From positions 888,153-952,061 of the forward strand of contig BFEA01000459.1 in NCBI GenBank assembly GCA_003427395.1: 63,909 nt of DNA, in the 5' to 3' direction. How positions within the stretch are numbered: the stretch's first letter is position 1; the number at the start of each line of letters is the position of its first letter. The notes beneath the pieces were generated by a model. The model had not been told where the DNA came from. It ran no database searches and was given only the letters and a program-made list of their open reading frames with translations. This document shows, one piece after another, positions 11,421-21,431 of this stretch. The DNA is from Chara braunii. Taxonomy: Eukaryota; Streptophyta; Charophyceae; Charales; Characeae. The position numbers were made by a program, and so were the translations under genes.

Positions 11421-11720
11421 AGAACGTGTTGTCGTATGGCAATTAGGGTTCGATGAACAACGGGATAGGTTCAAAGCACAACAGGAGGGATTTGTTGCAC
11501 GACTAGAAGAGTTCGATGCACAACTAGAAGGTTCGATTGATAACGACAATGGTTAAATGAGACATGTGGCCAATGAACAATGGGATAGGTTCAATGCACA
11601 ACAGCAAGGGTTCGTTGCACGACTTAAAGATTTCTACACACAACTAGAAGGTTTGATGGACAACGACAATAGTCAAACGAGACACGTGGACAATGAACTG
11701 AACAAAGATTGATGCATGTT
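11421..11720 (+). pseudogene. coding-like remnant, 120-bp tandem repeat
   Basis: Two copies of a 120-bp unit start near 11452 and 11572. Each encodes about 40 residues rich in Gln, Glu, Arg and Phe (for example DRFNAQQQGFVARLKDF and LEGLMDNDN), which would suit a coiled coil. The first copy ends in a TAA before its last residues, and there is no start or splice context. It looks like a fragment of a longer repetitive protein. I do not recognise the family. Confidence 0.4.
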
Positions 11721-11836
11721 TCAGCACTAGAACTGTTGATCATTGATATTTCGATGACGTCGGCGTACTGTTTCGTTTGGGGATGAGACTCGCTATTTGT
11801 CCGTCGCCTGCAGATCTTCGCCAAACTCCCAAAAGA

Positions 11837-12050
11837 CGGCTAATCATGGCGAGCTTTTCGTGTCACAGCTCGATGACGTGGCAATAGACCGGCATGGATC
11901 GATGGAGAGGATGAAGAGGATGGTGCTGGAAGAGGAATGCAACGGCTAATCATTGCCAGCTTTCCGTGTCACAGCTCGATGACGTGGCGATAGACCAGCA
12001 TGGATCGATAGAGAGGATGGAGAGGATGCTGCTGGAAGAGAAATGAAACG
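11837..12050. repeat. 106-bp tandem duplication
   Basis: Two similar units, from about 11837 and 11943, share CGGCTAATCAT, TCACAGCTCGATGACGTGG, AGACC-GCATGGATCGAT and a GAGGATG-rich tail. The tail leads into the purine-rich minisatellite downstream. Confidence 0.85.
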
Positions 12051-12770
12051 GAGGATGGAGAGGATATTGCTGGAGAGGATGGAGACCATGAAAAGGAAAG
12101 ACGGTGAAGGAAGGTAGAGAAGATGGTGAAAATGACAAAAGAGGTAACAAAATTGCACGAGGGAGATTATTGGGTACTAAATGGCATGGGAATTTGAAGG
12201 AGGGTGGAGAAGATGAAAGGAACTTCAATATGGAGTGAATTATGGAAAAGACGATGGAGAAGGAAGGTGGGGAGGAGGTCGGAAGTGATGAAAGAGATGA
12301 TCGAAGAGGACGATGGAGAAGAAAACGTCGATGGAGATGGAGAAGGACGATGAAGAAGATGAAGAAGAAAGATAATGAAGATGGAGAAGGAAGATGGAGA
12401 AGATGGAGACGAAAAAATGTGGCGATGGAGAAGCACGATGGAGATGGAGAAGGACGATGGAGAAGATGAAGAAGAAAGATGATGAAGATGGAGAAGATGA
12501 AGACGGAAAGATATGGCGATGGAGAAGCAAACGTCGATGGAGATGGCGAAGGACGATGAAAAAGATAATGAAGATGAAGAAGGAAGATGGAGAGGCTGGA
12601 GACGAACGATGAAGAAGGAAAGTTGAGAAGAGGGAGAAGATGGAGAAGATAGAGAAGATGGAGAAGATAGAGAAGATGGAGACGGAAGATGATGAAGATG
12701 GAGGAGGAAGATGGAGAAGATGGAGAAGGGTGATGGAGAAGGAAGGAGTGACGGTCGTGAACTTAAGGGT
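12040..12770. repeat. GAAGATGGA purine-rich minisatellite
   Basis: Degenerate 9- to 12-base purine units (GAAGATGGA, GATGGAGAAG) run for about 700 bases. Both strands are largely open as a result, giving Arg/Trp/Lys/Glu or Ser/Pro/Phe low-complexity frames. These are not credible proteins. The strong purine asymmetry could favour triplex structure; that is an inference. Confidence 0.92.
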
Positions 12771-12985
12771 CGGGTGATCAGCGAAGAGCGAGCTATGGCA
12801 GATCGAGTTCGACGGGCGCGTTTCGTCAAGGCTAGCCCGCCAAGATGGAGAAGATCGAGAAGATGTAGAAGGCTGATGGAGAAGGAAGGAGTGACGGTCG
12901 CGTACTTACTGGTCGGGTGATCAGCGATGAGCGCGCGATGGCAGATCGAGTTCGACGGGCGCGTTTCGTCAAGGCTAGCCTGCGT
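12735..12985. repeat. 143-bp tandem duplication
   Basis: Two copies share GAAGGAAGGAGTGACGGTCG, GGGTCGGGTGATCAGCGA and GTTCGACGGGCGCGTTTCGT. The first GTGACGGTCG is at 12748 and the second at 12891, giving a period of 143 bp. Confidence 0.85.
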
Positions 12986-13820
12986 TTTGTCACGATGGGG
13001 TGGTGAACGGCCGTCTGAGCAGCGATGGGCGCGCGATGGCTTCTCGTATTTCGTCTAGCAGCGGCGCAGCATGGTCTCCCCTCATTCGCAAAATCAAGAA
13101 TGCAAATGCCGCCAGTCCAAGAGTTCATATACAGCCGCGCGTGGGCGGGAAGTCGCAAAACTTTTGGCGCCAGCGCGCAAACTTTTCGACCGGTTCGTGC
13201 AGTGCTTGAAAGGCCCTGGCGCGACCCCGTCCCGGACCCATCCGTGACACAAGATGGTGTCCCGGTTCCCCGTCGCAAAAAGGAGGCCCCAAAAAAGTCC
13301 GGAAACGACATCCAAGAACACCATCCCTTCATGAACCGCACGCCTGCCAAACGACATCCCTTGATCGGACGCTCCAGATTCGTCGTCGGGAAGAAGGCCC
13401 ACCCTGCGAAAACATGACGCCCTTGGGTCGTTGCCACCCTGTTTCCCGTTGCGAAGAGGCGGCCCAAAAAAAGTCCACAAATCGTACGGCTGCAAAACAA
13501 AATCCCTTCGTTTGACGGTCGGGATCCGTCGGGGGAAAGTAGGCCCACTGTTTGTCTGCAAACCGTGACGTCGACGCAACATGCAGTTCCTCGGTCGGCG
13601 AGAGAGAGTTTTTTGGCAACATGCAAATCTCTCGCGTCATTCTACCTTGTCGTTGTTGGAAGCCATTTGCCGGCGCGCATTCGACGAGAGCTCTTGATAG
13701 CGCGCCGTCGAGGAGAGCTTCGCCATCGCCACGTCAAGGTGAGGAATGTCCCTTTGCTGAAACCCATATCATTCAGATGACGTCACCATGACGCTTCGCA
13801 GACACGTCAAAAGGCCTTCG
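12986..13820 (-). other. GC-rich region with two diverged 200-bp copies; open frame of unknown status
   Basis: Two diverged segments (about 13255-13420 and 13435-13560) share CCCGTTGCGAAGAGGCGGCC-like, AAAAAAGTCC and GTCGGGAAGAAGGCCCA-like blocks. Minus frames here (13094-13582 and 12832-13626) translate the duplication twice (LFATGN followed by a Phe/Pro-rich stretch). I recognise no domain. The frames may be by-products of GC-rich repeats. Confidence 0.35.
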
Positions 13821-13821
13821 A

Positions 13822-14244
13822 ATGACGTCAGCCGCCATCTTGTCTTGCACAAACCAAGCCCACACCACGGTCTCAAGAACACCATCCCTTCATGAACCGT
13901 CGCCGCACAGTGGTCTCAAGGACTCTTTCACCCATGCCCAGTCTCCGCACCACACTCTCAAGGACATGTCCTTGTTCGGTAACGAACACCATCCCCAAAC
14001 ATCAAAGAACCTATCCTTGTTCACTAACGACCACTCTCCCCGGGCAGCAAATAACCTGTCCTTGTTCGCTAACGAACACCATCCCCGAGCAGCAAAAAAC
14101 TTGTCCTTGTTTGCTAACGACCACTATCCCCGAGCAGCAAAGAACTTGTCCTTGTCCGCTAACGACCACTATCCCCGTTCAAATGCGAAGTACTCTTCAT
14201 TGGACGAGTACATGTCCTCGTTCGGTGACGACAACCATCCATAG
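13822..14244 (+). CDS. open frame with 45-bp tandem repeats, unknown
   Basis: A 140-codon frame begins at ATG 13822 and contains several 15-residue units of the type NLSLFANEHHPRAAK in register (exactly 45 bp each, about 14020-14180), with more diverged units on both sides. The repeat length is a multiple of three and most substitutions keep the frame, as expected for a protein minisatellite. No domain, signal peptide or splice context is visible. It could equally be a chance frame over a minisatellite. Confidence 0.3.
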   Translation: MTSAAILSCTNQAHTTVSRTPSLHEPSPHSGLKDSFTHAQSPHHTLKDMSLFGNEHHPQTSKNLSLFTNDHSPRAANNLSLFANEHHPRAAKNLSLFANDHYPRAAKNLSLSANDHYPRSNAKYSSLDEYMSSFGDDNHP

Positions 14245-14249
14245 GCAGC

Positions 14250-14839
14250 AAGAAACATCCACTATGCACGTTGGAATATGAGCAATTCGTCCTTGGTCGA
14301 GAACCTGTCCTCGTTCGGCATGCCATCAGCACTCCCAACCTCTCCTCGTTCAGTAACGACCACCATTAACGGTCGAATGCGAACACTAACACCACCGGCA
14401 CTGGGTGTGCCTTCCAAAACCTGTGCACAATGCCTCGATCTCACACACACAAGAAGATGTATCCGCTACACACGTATTGTCCCTTCCTTGGCCGTGTGTC
14501 GAACCCCTGACACACAGGTATTGTCTCTTTCCCATTCGTGCAATACATAAAAGCCGATATTACAACGTCGAGGGAATTTAGGGACGAAACCTGTATGGCG
14601 GATACATCCACCTCACAGACAGAGAGACTTAAAAGTATTTGCACATGCTCAACATATGATGTATGTGTCTCACAACACTTCGGAAAGGAGGTTGGTAGTG
14701 GACAAGCAAGCCGCTTAATGACACCGGTTACCGAAGAGACCGAACCGTTAAGCAGAGAGTCCGGACTCTCTGTCTGTGGGGCGGATGTATCCGCCGTAAA
14801 GGGAGAGATGGTTAACGGGTGCATATATTTTCAGGTCTC
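14250..14839. repeat. first block of the GGCGGAT dyad repeat family
   Basis: After some unique sequence this stretch carries the first copies of a module that recurs at 15.66-17.1 kb. It contains dyads in the form GGCGGATACATCC and GGCGGATGTATCCGCC, the block CATGCTCAACATATGATGTA and the block AATGACACCGGTTACCGAAG. Short frames here are repeat by-products. Confidence 0.75.
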
Positions 14840-15640
14840 CTTTCCAGGCAGTTCAACCACTTTAGGTTACTACACCACTTTCAGATTGTGTGTGGATCTA
14901 TATATGGGGTTGTCTGAAACCGCCTTCAGGCAGTTCAACCACTTCAGGTTGATACACCACTTTCAAATTGTCCACAGATCCATTGCAAATGGTGGGATGG
15001 GGGTACCTAAAACCCCTTTCAGAAGCTTCAACCACTTCAGCGATTTCAGCTCCCCACCTGAAATTCCTGAAATGACCTGAAGTGGTTGAAGCTTCTGAAA
15101 GGGGTTTCAGGTACCCTTATCCAACCATTTGGATTGGGATACTTAAAAACCCTTTAAGAAGCTTCAGCCACTTCAGCGGTCTTAGGTCCCCACCTGAAAT
15201 TCATGAAATGACCTGAAGTGGTTGAAGCTTATGAAAGGGGTTTCAGGTACCCCCATCCAAATGGTTGCATGGGGTTACCTGAAACCCCTTTTAGAAGCTT
15301 CAACCACTTCAGTGGTTTCATGTCGCCACCTGAAATTCCTGAAATTACCTGAAGTGGTTGTAGCTTCTTAAAGGGGTTTCAGGTACCCCCATCCAACCAT
15401 TTGCATGCGGTTACCTGAAACCCCTTTAAGAAGCTTCAGCCACTTCAGCGGTTTCAGGTCCCCACCTGAAATTCCTGAAATGACCTGAAGTGGCTGAAAA
15501 AATAGGCAGGAAAAAAAAAAGAAAACATAAAAGAACATAAAACTTGTCCTTCAAACCACCCGAAACTTCTAAAATGACCTGAAATGTCTTCAGGCGGTTT
15601 CAGCGGTTTCAGACCACTTCAAAATCTTTCATTCTGAAAT
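14840..15640. repeat. tandem array of inverted-repeat (hairpin) units
   Basis: Units of roughly 150 bp carry self-complementary arms. In the clearest one, the arm 15002-15040 pairs with 15077-15115 over 39 positions with one mismatch, around a 36-base loop. The arms read GGTACCTRAAACCCCTTTCA then GAAGCTTCAACCACTTCAG. Three further units follow to about 15500 with more mismatches. Shorter relatives occur at 14850-14990 and 15560-15630. No coding content. Confidence 0.9.
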
Positions 15641-17100
15641 TTCAGGTGGTCGTTAACTGCGAGTGCACACAGGTATTGCCTCTTCATTGCCTGTCGTTCG
15701 AAACACTGAAACTCTCTCATTGTTGGCGGATGTATCCAGTACACATATTTTCCCACAACACTTCGGCAAGGAGCTCCTCCCTTGACAAGCCAGCCGTACA
15801 ATGACACCGGTCGCCGAGAAGGCCGACATGTTGACTACGGTGCTAGAACTGTCCGTGTGTGTGACAGATATATCCTCTACACAGGAAATGCCCCTTACTT
15901 GCCTGTGTCTCGGACCTCTGACACTCGCTGACTGTGAGGCGGATGTATCCTCTACACAGGTATTGTCTCTTTCTCAGCTGTGCAATACATACAAGCCGAT
16001 ATCACAGCGGTTGGGGACCAGGGTAGAAAACCTGTATAATGGATACATCCGCCACACAGATAGAGAGTGTTATAAGTATTCGCACATGCTGAGCCGCACA
16101 GTGACACTGGTCACCGAGCAGGCCGAGGTGTTCACTACAGTGCTAGAACTGTCCGTGTGTGTGGCGGATGTATCCGCTACACAGGTATCGCCTGTTACTC
16201 GTCTGTGTCACAAACCTCTGACATTCCCTGACTGTGCGGCGGATGTATCCTCCACACATGTATTGTCCCTTTCTCAACCGTGCAATACATACAAGACGGT
16301 ATTACAGCGGTTGGGGACCAAAGGAGAAAACCTGTATAGCGGATACATCCGCTACACAAATAGAGATAGTTTGAAGTGCTTGCTCATGCTCTACATATGA
16401 TTTGTGTGCCTCACAACACTTCAACAAGGTTTTCGGTTGTGGACAAGCAAGCCGCTCAATGACACCGGCTACTGAAGAGACCGGAGCATAAAACACACAG
16501 CCCGGACTCTCTCTCTCTGTGGGGCGGATGTATCCGCCATACAGGTATTGCCCCTTCCTTGCCTGTGGTTCAAAACACAAAAACATCTCATTGTGTGGCG
16601 GATGTATCCGATACACATGTATTGTCCCACAAGACTGCGACAAGGAGCTCCTCCCTTGACAACCCATCCCCACATTGACATCGGTCACCGGGAAGGCCGA
16701 CGTGTTGACTACGGTGCTAAAACTATCGTTGTGTGCAGTGGATGTATCCGCTGCACAGGTATTGCCCCTTACTTGCCTGTGTCTTGGACCTCTTACACTC
16801 GCTGACTGTGCGGCGGATGTATCCTCTACACAGGTATTGTCCCTTTCTCAGTCGTGCAATAGATACAAGCCGATATTACAGCGGCGGGGGACCGAGCGAG
16901 AAAACTTGTATAGCGGATACATCCGCCACACAGATGGAGTGTTAAAAGTATTCGCACATGCTCAACATATAATATATATCCCCTCGACACTTCTGAAGGG
17001 AGGCGACTGAAACATCAGACGAGTTGACTATTGTGCAAGAACTCTTTGTCTTTGTGGCGGATGTATCCTCCTCTGGGTTTTAGGCGTCTTGAAAATCTGC
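15641..17100. repeat. tandem higher-order repeat with GGCGGATNNATCCGCC dyads
   Basis: Three or more copies of a module (about 15800-16080, 16090-16490, 16680-17000) share, in order: AGGCCGA-GTG-TGACTACGGT, a dyad with GTGTGGCGGAT, ACAGGTATTG, CTCGCTGACTGTG, a second dyad, TTTCTCAGC, GTGCAATACATACAAG, a third dyad (AGCGGATACATCCGC) and CATGCTCAACATAT. Open plus-strand frames through it (15801-16400, 16675-17010) repeat ADVSSTQVLSLSQ-like words. The frames change between modules, so I do not treat them as genes. Confidence 0.85.
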
Positions 17101-17454
17101 ACCATTGATGTTTGTTGCCAATTCGGACTGTGCATGTCGGCCTAGAGTCATCATCCCTGTGATAATGTTAACGCAATACCCCCTACACAGGTGCAAAAGG
17201 CTCTCCCGAAAGTCGTCCGCTAACCGATTGGCACATCCCGAGGGTGGTCCCCATGACCGCCTGATTTGTGATTCCGTTATCTGCTGTCTATTGACAAGTT
17301 GCTTTTCCAAGGCCTCGCTACCGAAGGCAATGATCAAATGACTGCGTATTCCTGTGGGGAGGATGTATTCTCCACTGGGTTTTCGACGTCTGGAAAACTG
17401 CACCATTGGAGTCGGTCGGCAAAGTCGACTGTGTCTGTCTAAAACGTATCAGTT
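17101..17454. repeat. transition segment related to the 19.6-20.6 kb repeats
   Basis: This holds one further copy of the module GTGGGGAGGATGTATTCTCC, then CTGGGTTTTCGACGTCTGGA and a CTGCACCATTG block. The same module occurs again near 19890-20010 and 20440-20570, so the blocks on either side of the 28-bp satellite belong to one family. No gene seen. Confidence 0.6.
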
Positions 17455-17557
17455 GGCAACCGCAGGCGACAACCTTCTACAGGTTATCGTTGGGCAGCCT
17501 CCATCTAAAGCCTATCTTTGGGCAGGCGCCATCTACAACCTATCTCGGGGCAGCCGC

Positions 17558-17982
17558 TGTCGAGCGCATCAGCCCCCGCGCAAGCGAGGGCCCTTCGGCT
17601 CCCAGGGACGGACGACGTTCGGGTCCACTTTGGCGTTTAACCATGCGTACCTATGCTACAGCGAACGAGCAAACACCCTCGGTCGGCCTACCTTTGCAAT
17701 TGCATTATAAAAGCCTTCGCATGTGGGTCGGTAGCTCGGCGGGGATACGCNCCTAAGGGTGGTGACAGCCCCTTAGGGACGGTAAGTTGTGCCCCGCGGG
17801 AACCTATCCTGTCCTAGGGGACCGTGGGATGTACAGCAGGCGCACTCGGCCTGAGCGGCGAAGGGTCGACGCGGGTTACCGTGTCGTCCCCGAGTTGTCT
17901 CTAAAAAGTTGAAAGTCTAAGTTTCTCCTGCGTGACGCGGCCAGGAGGGCCTTCGCTCGCGCGGGGGACGATGCGCTCGACA
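17558..17982. mobile_element. 425-bp element with 38-bp terminal inverted repeats and CCGC target duplication
   Basis: The element splits a 28-bp satellite unit. Its ends are TGTCGAGCGCATC and GATGCGCTCGACA, and the inverted similarity extends to about 38 bp with five mismatches. CCGC occurs on both sides (17554-17557, 17983-17986), and removing the element plus one CCGC restores the satellite. A TATAAAAG box lies near 17707. TG...CA ends, a TATA box and a 4-bp duplication would fit a solo LTR, while the long inverted termini fit a MITE. It contains one undetermined base (17751) and no convincing ORF. Confidence 0.8.
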
Positions 17983-18780
17983 CCGCCATCTAGAATCTAT
18001 CTTTGAACAGCCATCATCTAGAACCTACCATGTAGCAGCCGCCAGCCAGAGACTACCTTTGGGCAGCCGCCATCTTGAACATATCTTCGGGCGCCATCTA
18101 CAATTTGTCTCTGGGCACCCGCCATCTAGAGCCTGTCTTTTGGTTGCCGCCATCTAGAGCCTACCATGTCGCAGCCGCCTTCCAAAGCCTACCTTTGGGC
18201 AGCATCAATCTAAAGCCTATTTTTGGGCACCCGCCATCTAAGGCATTCCTATCTTTGGGCAGCCGCCATCTAAAGCTTTTTTTTCGACAGCCGCCATGTA
18301 AAACCTATCTTTGGGCACCCGCCATGTAGAGCCTATCTTTGGGAATCCGCTATCTAGAGCCTATCTCTAGGCAGCCGCCATCTATAGCCTGCCTTTCGGC
18401 AACCGCTATGTACAACCTATCTTTGGGCAACCGCCATCTACAATCTATCCTTGGGCAACCGCCATCTGCAGCCTATCTTTGGGCAGCCGCCACCTACAGA
18501 CTATCTTTGGGCAGCCCCCTTCTATATACTATCTTTGGGCAACCGCCATCTAGAGCCTGTCTCTAACCAGCCGCCATCTAAAGTCTATCTTTGGGCAGCC
18601 GCCATCTAAAACCTATCTTTGGGCAGCCGCCATTTAGAGCCTACCAAGTCGCAGCCGCCATCTAAAGCCTCTCTTTGGGCAGCCGCCATCTAAAGTTTTT
18701 CTTTGGGCAGCCGCCATCTAAAACCTATCTTTGGGCAGCCGCCATGAAGAGCCTATCATTGGGAAACCATCATCTAGAGC

Positions 18781-18818
18781 CTGTCTCTTATACACATCTA
18801 GATGTGTATAAGAGACAG
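18781..18818. other. Nextera mate-pair junction adapter left in the assembly
   Basis: These 38 bases are the 19-base Tn5 mosaic end CTGTCTCTTATACACATCT followed directly by its reverse complement. This is the circularisation junction of a Nextera mate-pair library. The 110 bases before it (18671-18782) are repeated after it (18851-18962) with perfect identity. It is synthetic sequence and the flanking duplication is probably false. Confidence 0.98.
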
Positions 18819-19545
18819 GTCTTTGGGCAACCGCCATCTAAACCCTACCTTTCTTTGGGCAGCCGCCATCTAAAGTTTTTCTTTGGGCAGCCGCCATCTA
18901 AAACCTATCTTTGGGCAGCCGCCATGAAGAGCCTATCATTGGGAAACCATCATCTAGAGCCTATCTTTAACTAGTTGCCATCTATAGCCTGCCTTTTGAC
19001 AGCCGCTATTTACAACCTATCTTTGGGCAGCCGCCATCTACAATCTATCTCTGGGCAGCCACCATCTGCAGCCTATCTTTGGGCAGCCGCCATCTACAAA
19101 CTATCTTTGGGCAGCCGCCTTCTACAGACTATCTTTGGGCAACCGCTATCTAGAGCTTGTCTCTAGCCAGCCGCCATTTAAAGCCTATCTTTGGGCAACT
19201 GCCATCTAAAACCTATCTTTAGGCATCCACCATTTAGAGTCTACCAAGTCGAAGCCGCCATCTAAAGCCTATCTTTGGGCAGCCACCATCTAAAGTCTGT
19301 CTTTGGGCAACTGCCATTTGAAACCTATCTTTGGGTAGCCGCCATCTAGAGTCTATCTTTGGGCAGACGTCATCTAGAGCCTATCTCTAGCCAGCCGCCA
19401 TCTAAAGCCTATCTTTGGGCAGCCGCCATCTAAAGCCTATCTTTGGGCAGCCGTCATTTCCTATTTTTGGGCAGCCGTCATTTCCTATCTTTGGGCAGCT
19501 AGCATCTAAAGTCTATCCTTGTGCAGTTGCCATCTACAGCCTCGA

Positions 19546-20830
19546 GTTGTTGTCATGTAAGTTGTTTGCTATCTCGAGGTCAGAGCTCGGGATTTATTGC
19601 TAACATGATGCAGCGTCGCAAGGGGTCTTACAAACCTTATGGGGTTGTGAAATGGATGGATCCGCCACTCAGGGTTCAGTTTTGATTGACAGGCAGCTTT
19701 TTCGACGCCTCGTGACCGGTCGATAATGATCAAAGGACTGCCTATGCTTACGGGAAGGATATATCCTCCTCTGATTTTTTGTGCTAGCCCTCTGGAAACC
19801 CGAGTCCGCTTTGCGGTGTCCAATGACAGGCGACTTTTCTATGGCCTCGCTACCGGACGCTAATGATTTATGGATTGCATATCCCTCTGGGGAGGATGTA
19901 TCCTCCTCAGGGTTACAGTTACTGGAAAACCTGCACCACCATTCGTGTCGGTTAGCAATGCCGACAATCCAGGTCGAGCAAGAGACGCCGCCCCTTTCGG
20001 TTATGTGATACCGTGAATGCGGTGCACCCTATGCATGTCGAGGTAGATCCGCCATCGCTGGCGTGCCGACTGGACAACTGTCGTGCACACTATCTGGTAG
20101 ACGCCTTCCCCACTTAGGGTCGTGGACAACTGATCAAAGGCATTGCCCAATAGACTTCACAACGCCACGGATGGCGTGGGAAGTGCTGCATTTGACAGGA
20201 CGGTAGGATCATGTTAGTTCTTCTCCCTTTACAACCGCTCCCTACATAGCTTCGTCGACGCACCGTGACCAGTCGATAATGATCAAAGGACTGCATATGC
20301 TTATAGGAAGGATGTATCTTCTTCTGGGTTTTTGTGCTCGGCCTCTGGAAACCAGAGTCCGGTTTCCGGTGTCCACTAACAGGCGATGTTTCGGTGGCCT
20401 CACGACTGGATGCCAATGATCAATGGAGTGCATATCGTTGTGGGAAGGATGTATCCTCCTCAGGGTTAACGGTGTCTGGAAAAACTGCACCGCCATTGGT
20501 GACGGTTGGCAATACCGATAGTCCCGCTCGCGCAAGAGACGCCGTCCCTTTCGGTTATATGATACGGTGTCTCGAGATCTGAGCTCGGAAATTATTTTTA
20601 ACATGATGCAGTGTCGCAAGGGGTCTTACAAACCGTATGGGGATATTAAGCAGATAGATCCTCCATACAAGTTACAGTATGGTCTAATATGCGCTTATGC
20701 TGCCCCCTTCTAACATGATGCAGTGTCGCAAGGGGTCTTACAAACCTTATTGTGGAACGGATGGATCCGCCACATAGGTTACGATATAGTCATGCTTCCC
20801 CCTTCTACCGAAACCCCCGCACATACATTG
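19546..20830. repeat. mixed dyad-containing repeat blocks
   Basis: Two kinds of block alternate. One is AACATGATGCAGYGTCGCAA then GGGGTCTTACAAACC, near 19600, 20600 and 20712. The other contains GGGAAGGATGTATCCTCCTC, a CTGGAAA block, CTGCACC and GCAAGAGACGCCG, near 19890 and 20440. Dyads appear as GGATGGATCC, GGATATATCC and GGATGTATCC. Minus-strand frames (19569-19823, 20242-20619) repeat each other and are not convincing genes. Confidence 0.75.
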
Positions 20831-21138
20831 GACTAAATCCTTATATCTTGTTGTCGTCTACTTCTGTTTATTGTGAGCAGTCAAAATTTCATTTCTGCCT
20901 CTGTGTAAATTCTTAACTACATGACGGTTGTTTTTTGTATGCAGGGTGATGTGCAATTGTATGACCCTCTCCTTTTTCTGTAGGTCTCTTCTCAATTTCT
21001 CACCTACACTGCATGCGTCTCGCCGAAATGTTGCTGTTCATTTAGCCGAGTGACTTGTGTTATCATTTTGGAGCACTGGTGGTCACACCGGCGAGCTCGT
21101 AAGATAGCGCTCCATCACCGATTCCAAGGACGTCTTCT
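20831..21138. other. unique AT-rich leader upstream of transposase pseudogene
   Basis: This stretch has no repeats I can see. It includes a pyrimidine-rich tract ending TTTGTATGCAG near 20943, which could be a 3' splice site for an upstream exon of the downstream gene. That is only a possibility. Confidence 0.3.
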
Positions 21139-21431
21139 TTGCGCAACCGTAATAACGTGGAACAACAAGACTTGACTGAGGATTATTCACAACAGTCGCA
21201 AACATGGAACACTCCATGGTTGACACGAAAGGTATGTAAGGACGTCGATGTGCATGCGGGTGTTAGACTTCATTCCTCACATGATCCTGATAGCGGCAGC
21301 CAGAGGCTTGTGGGCAGTGCCAAGATGTCAAGCCAAGCTGGTGAGGAGTACTTGGGTAGCCTTAACTGTAGTGTAACGGAATATATAACCACAAGAGGAG
21401 TTTTGAGACTGAACAATCATCTGCCGAATTA
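21139..21431 (+). pseudogene. possible N-terminal fragment of transposase pseudogene
   Basis: An open frame from ATG 21139 (continuing to 21567) is in a different frame from the main transposase segment that opens at 21372. It is hydrophilic, Gln/Ser-rich and of unknown family. It may be the displaced N-terminus of the same gene, joined by a frameshift between 21372 and 21430, or an upstream exon. Confidence 0.3.

Larger units (their letters stand above)
17455..19545. repeat. 28-bp satellite
   Basis: The consensus unit is CAGCCGCCATCTAAAGCC followed by TATCTTTGGG (28 bp), repeated dozens of times. It is interrupted by a 425-bp element (17558-17982) and by an adapter artefact (18781-18818). 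Because 28 is not a multiple of three, the translated words cycle through frames. The open frames (such as 18675-18974) are therefore artefacts of a stop-poor repeat. Confidence 0.95.

Noticed and set aside
12242-12829. Arg/Trp-rich and Ser/Pro-rich proteins in the GAAGATGGA tract
   Set aside because: Both strands are open purely because the purine repeat lacks stop words in most frames.
15801-17010. Plus-strand frames with repeated ADVSSTQVLSLSQ words as a repetitive protein
   Set aside because: Module lengths are not kept in frame and starts are arbitrary; better explained as stop-poor repeats.
18675-18974. A 99-codon frame across the 28-bp satellite
   Set aside because: It includes translated sequencing adapter (SYTHLDVYKRQ) and a falsely duplicated satellite segment.
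17455-19545. CRISPR-like array, because of regular 28-bp spacing
   Set aside because: Units are directly adjacent with no unique spacers, in a eukaryotic genome; it is a satellite.
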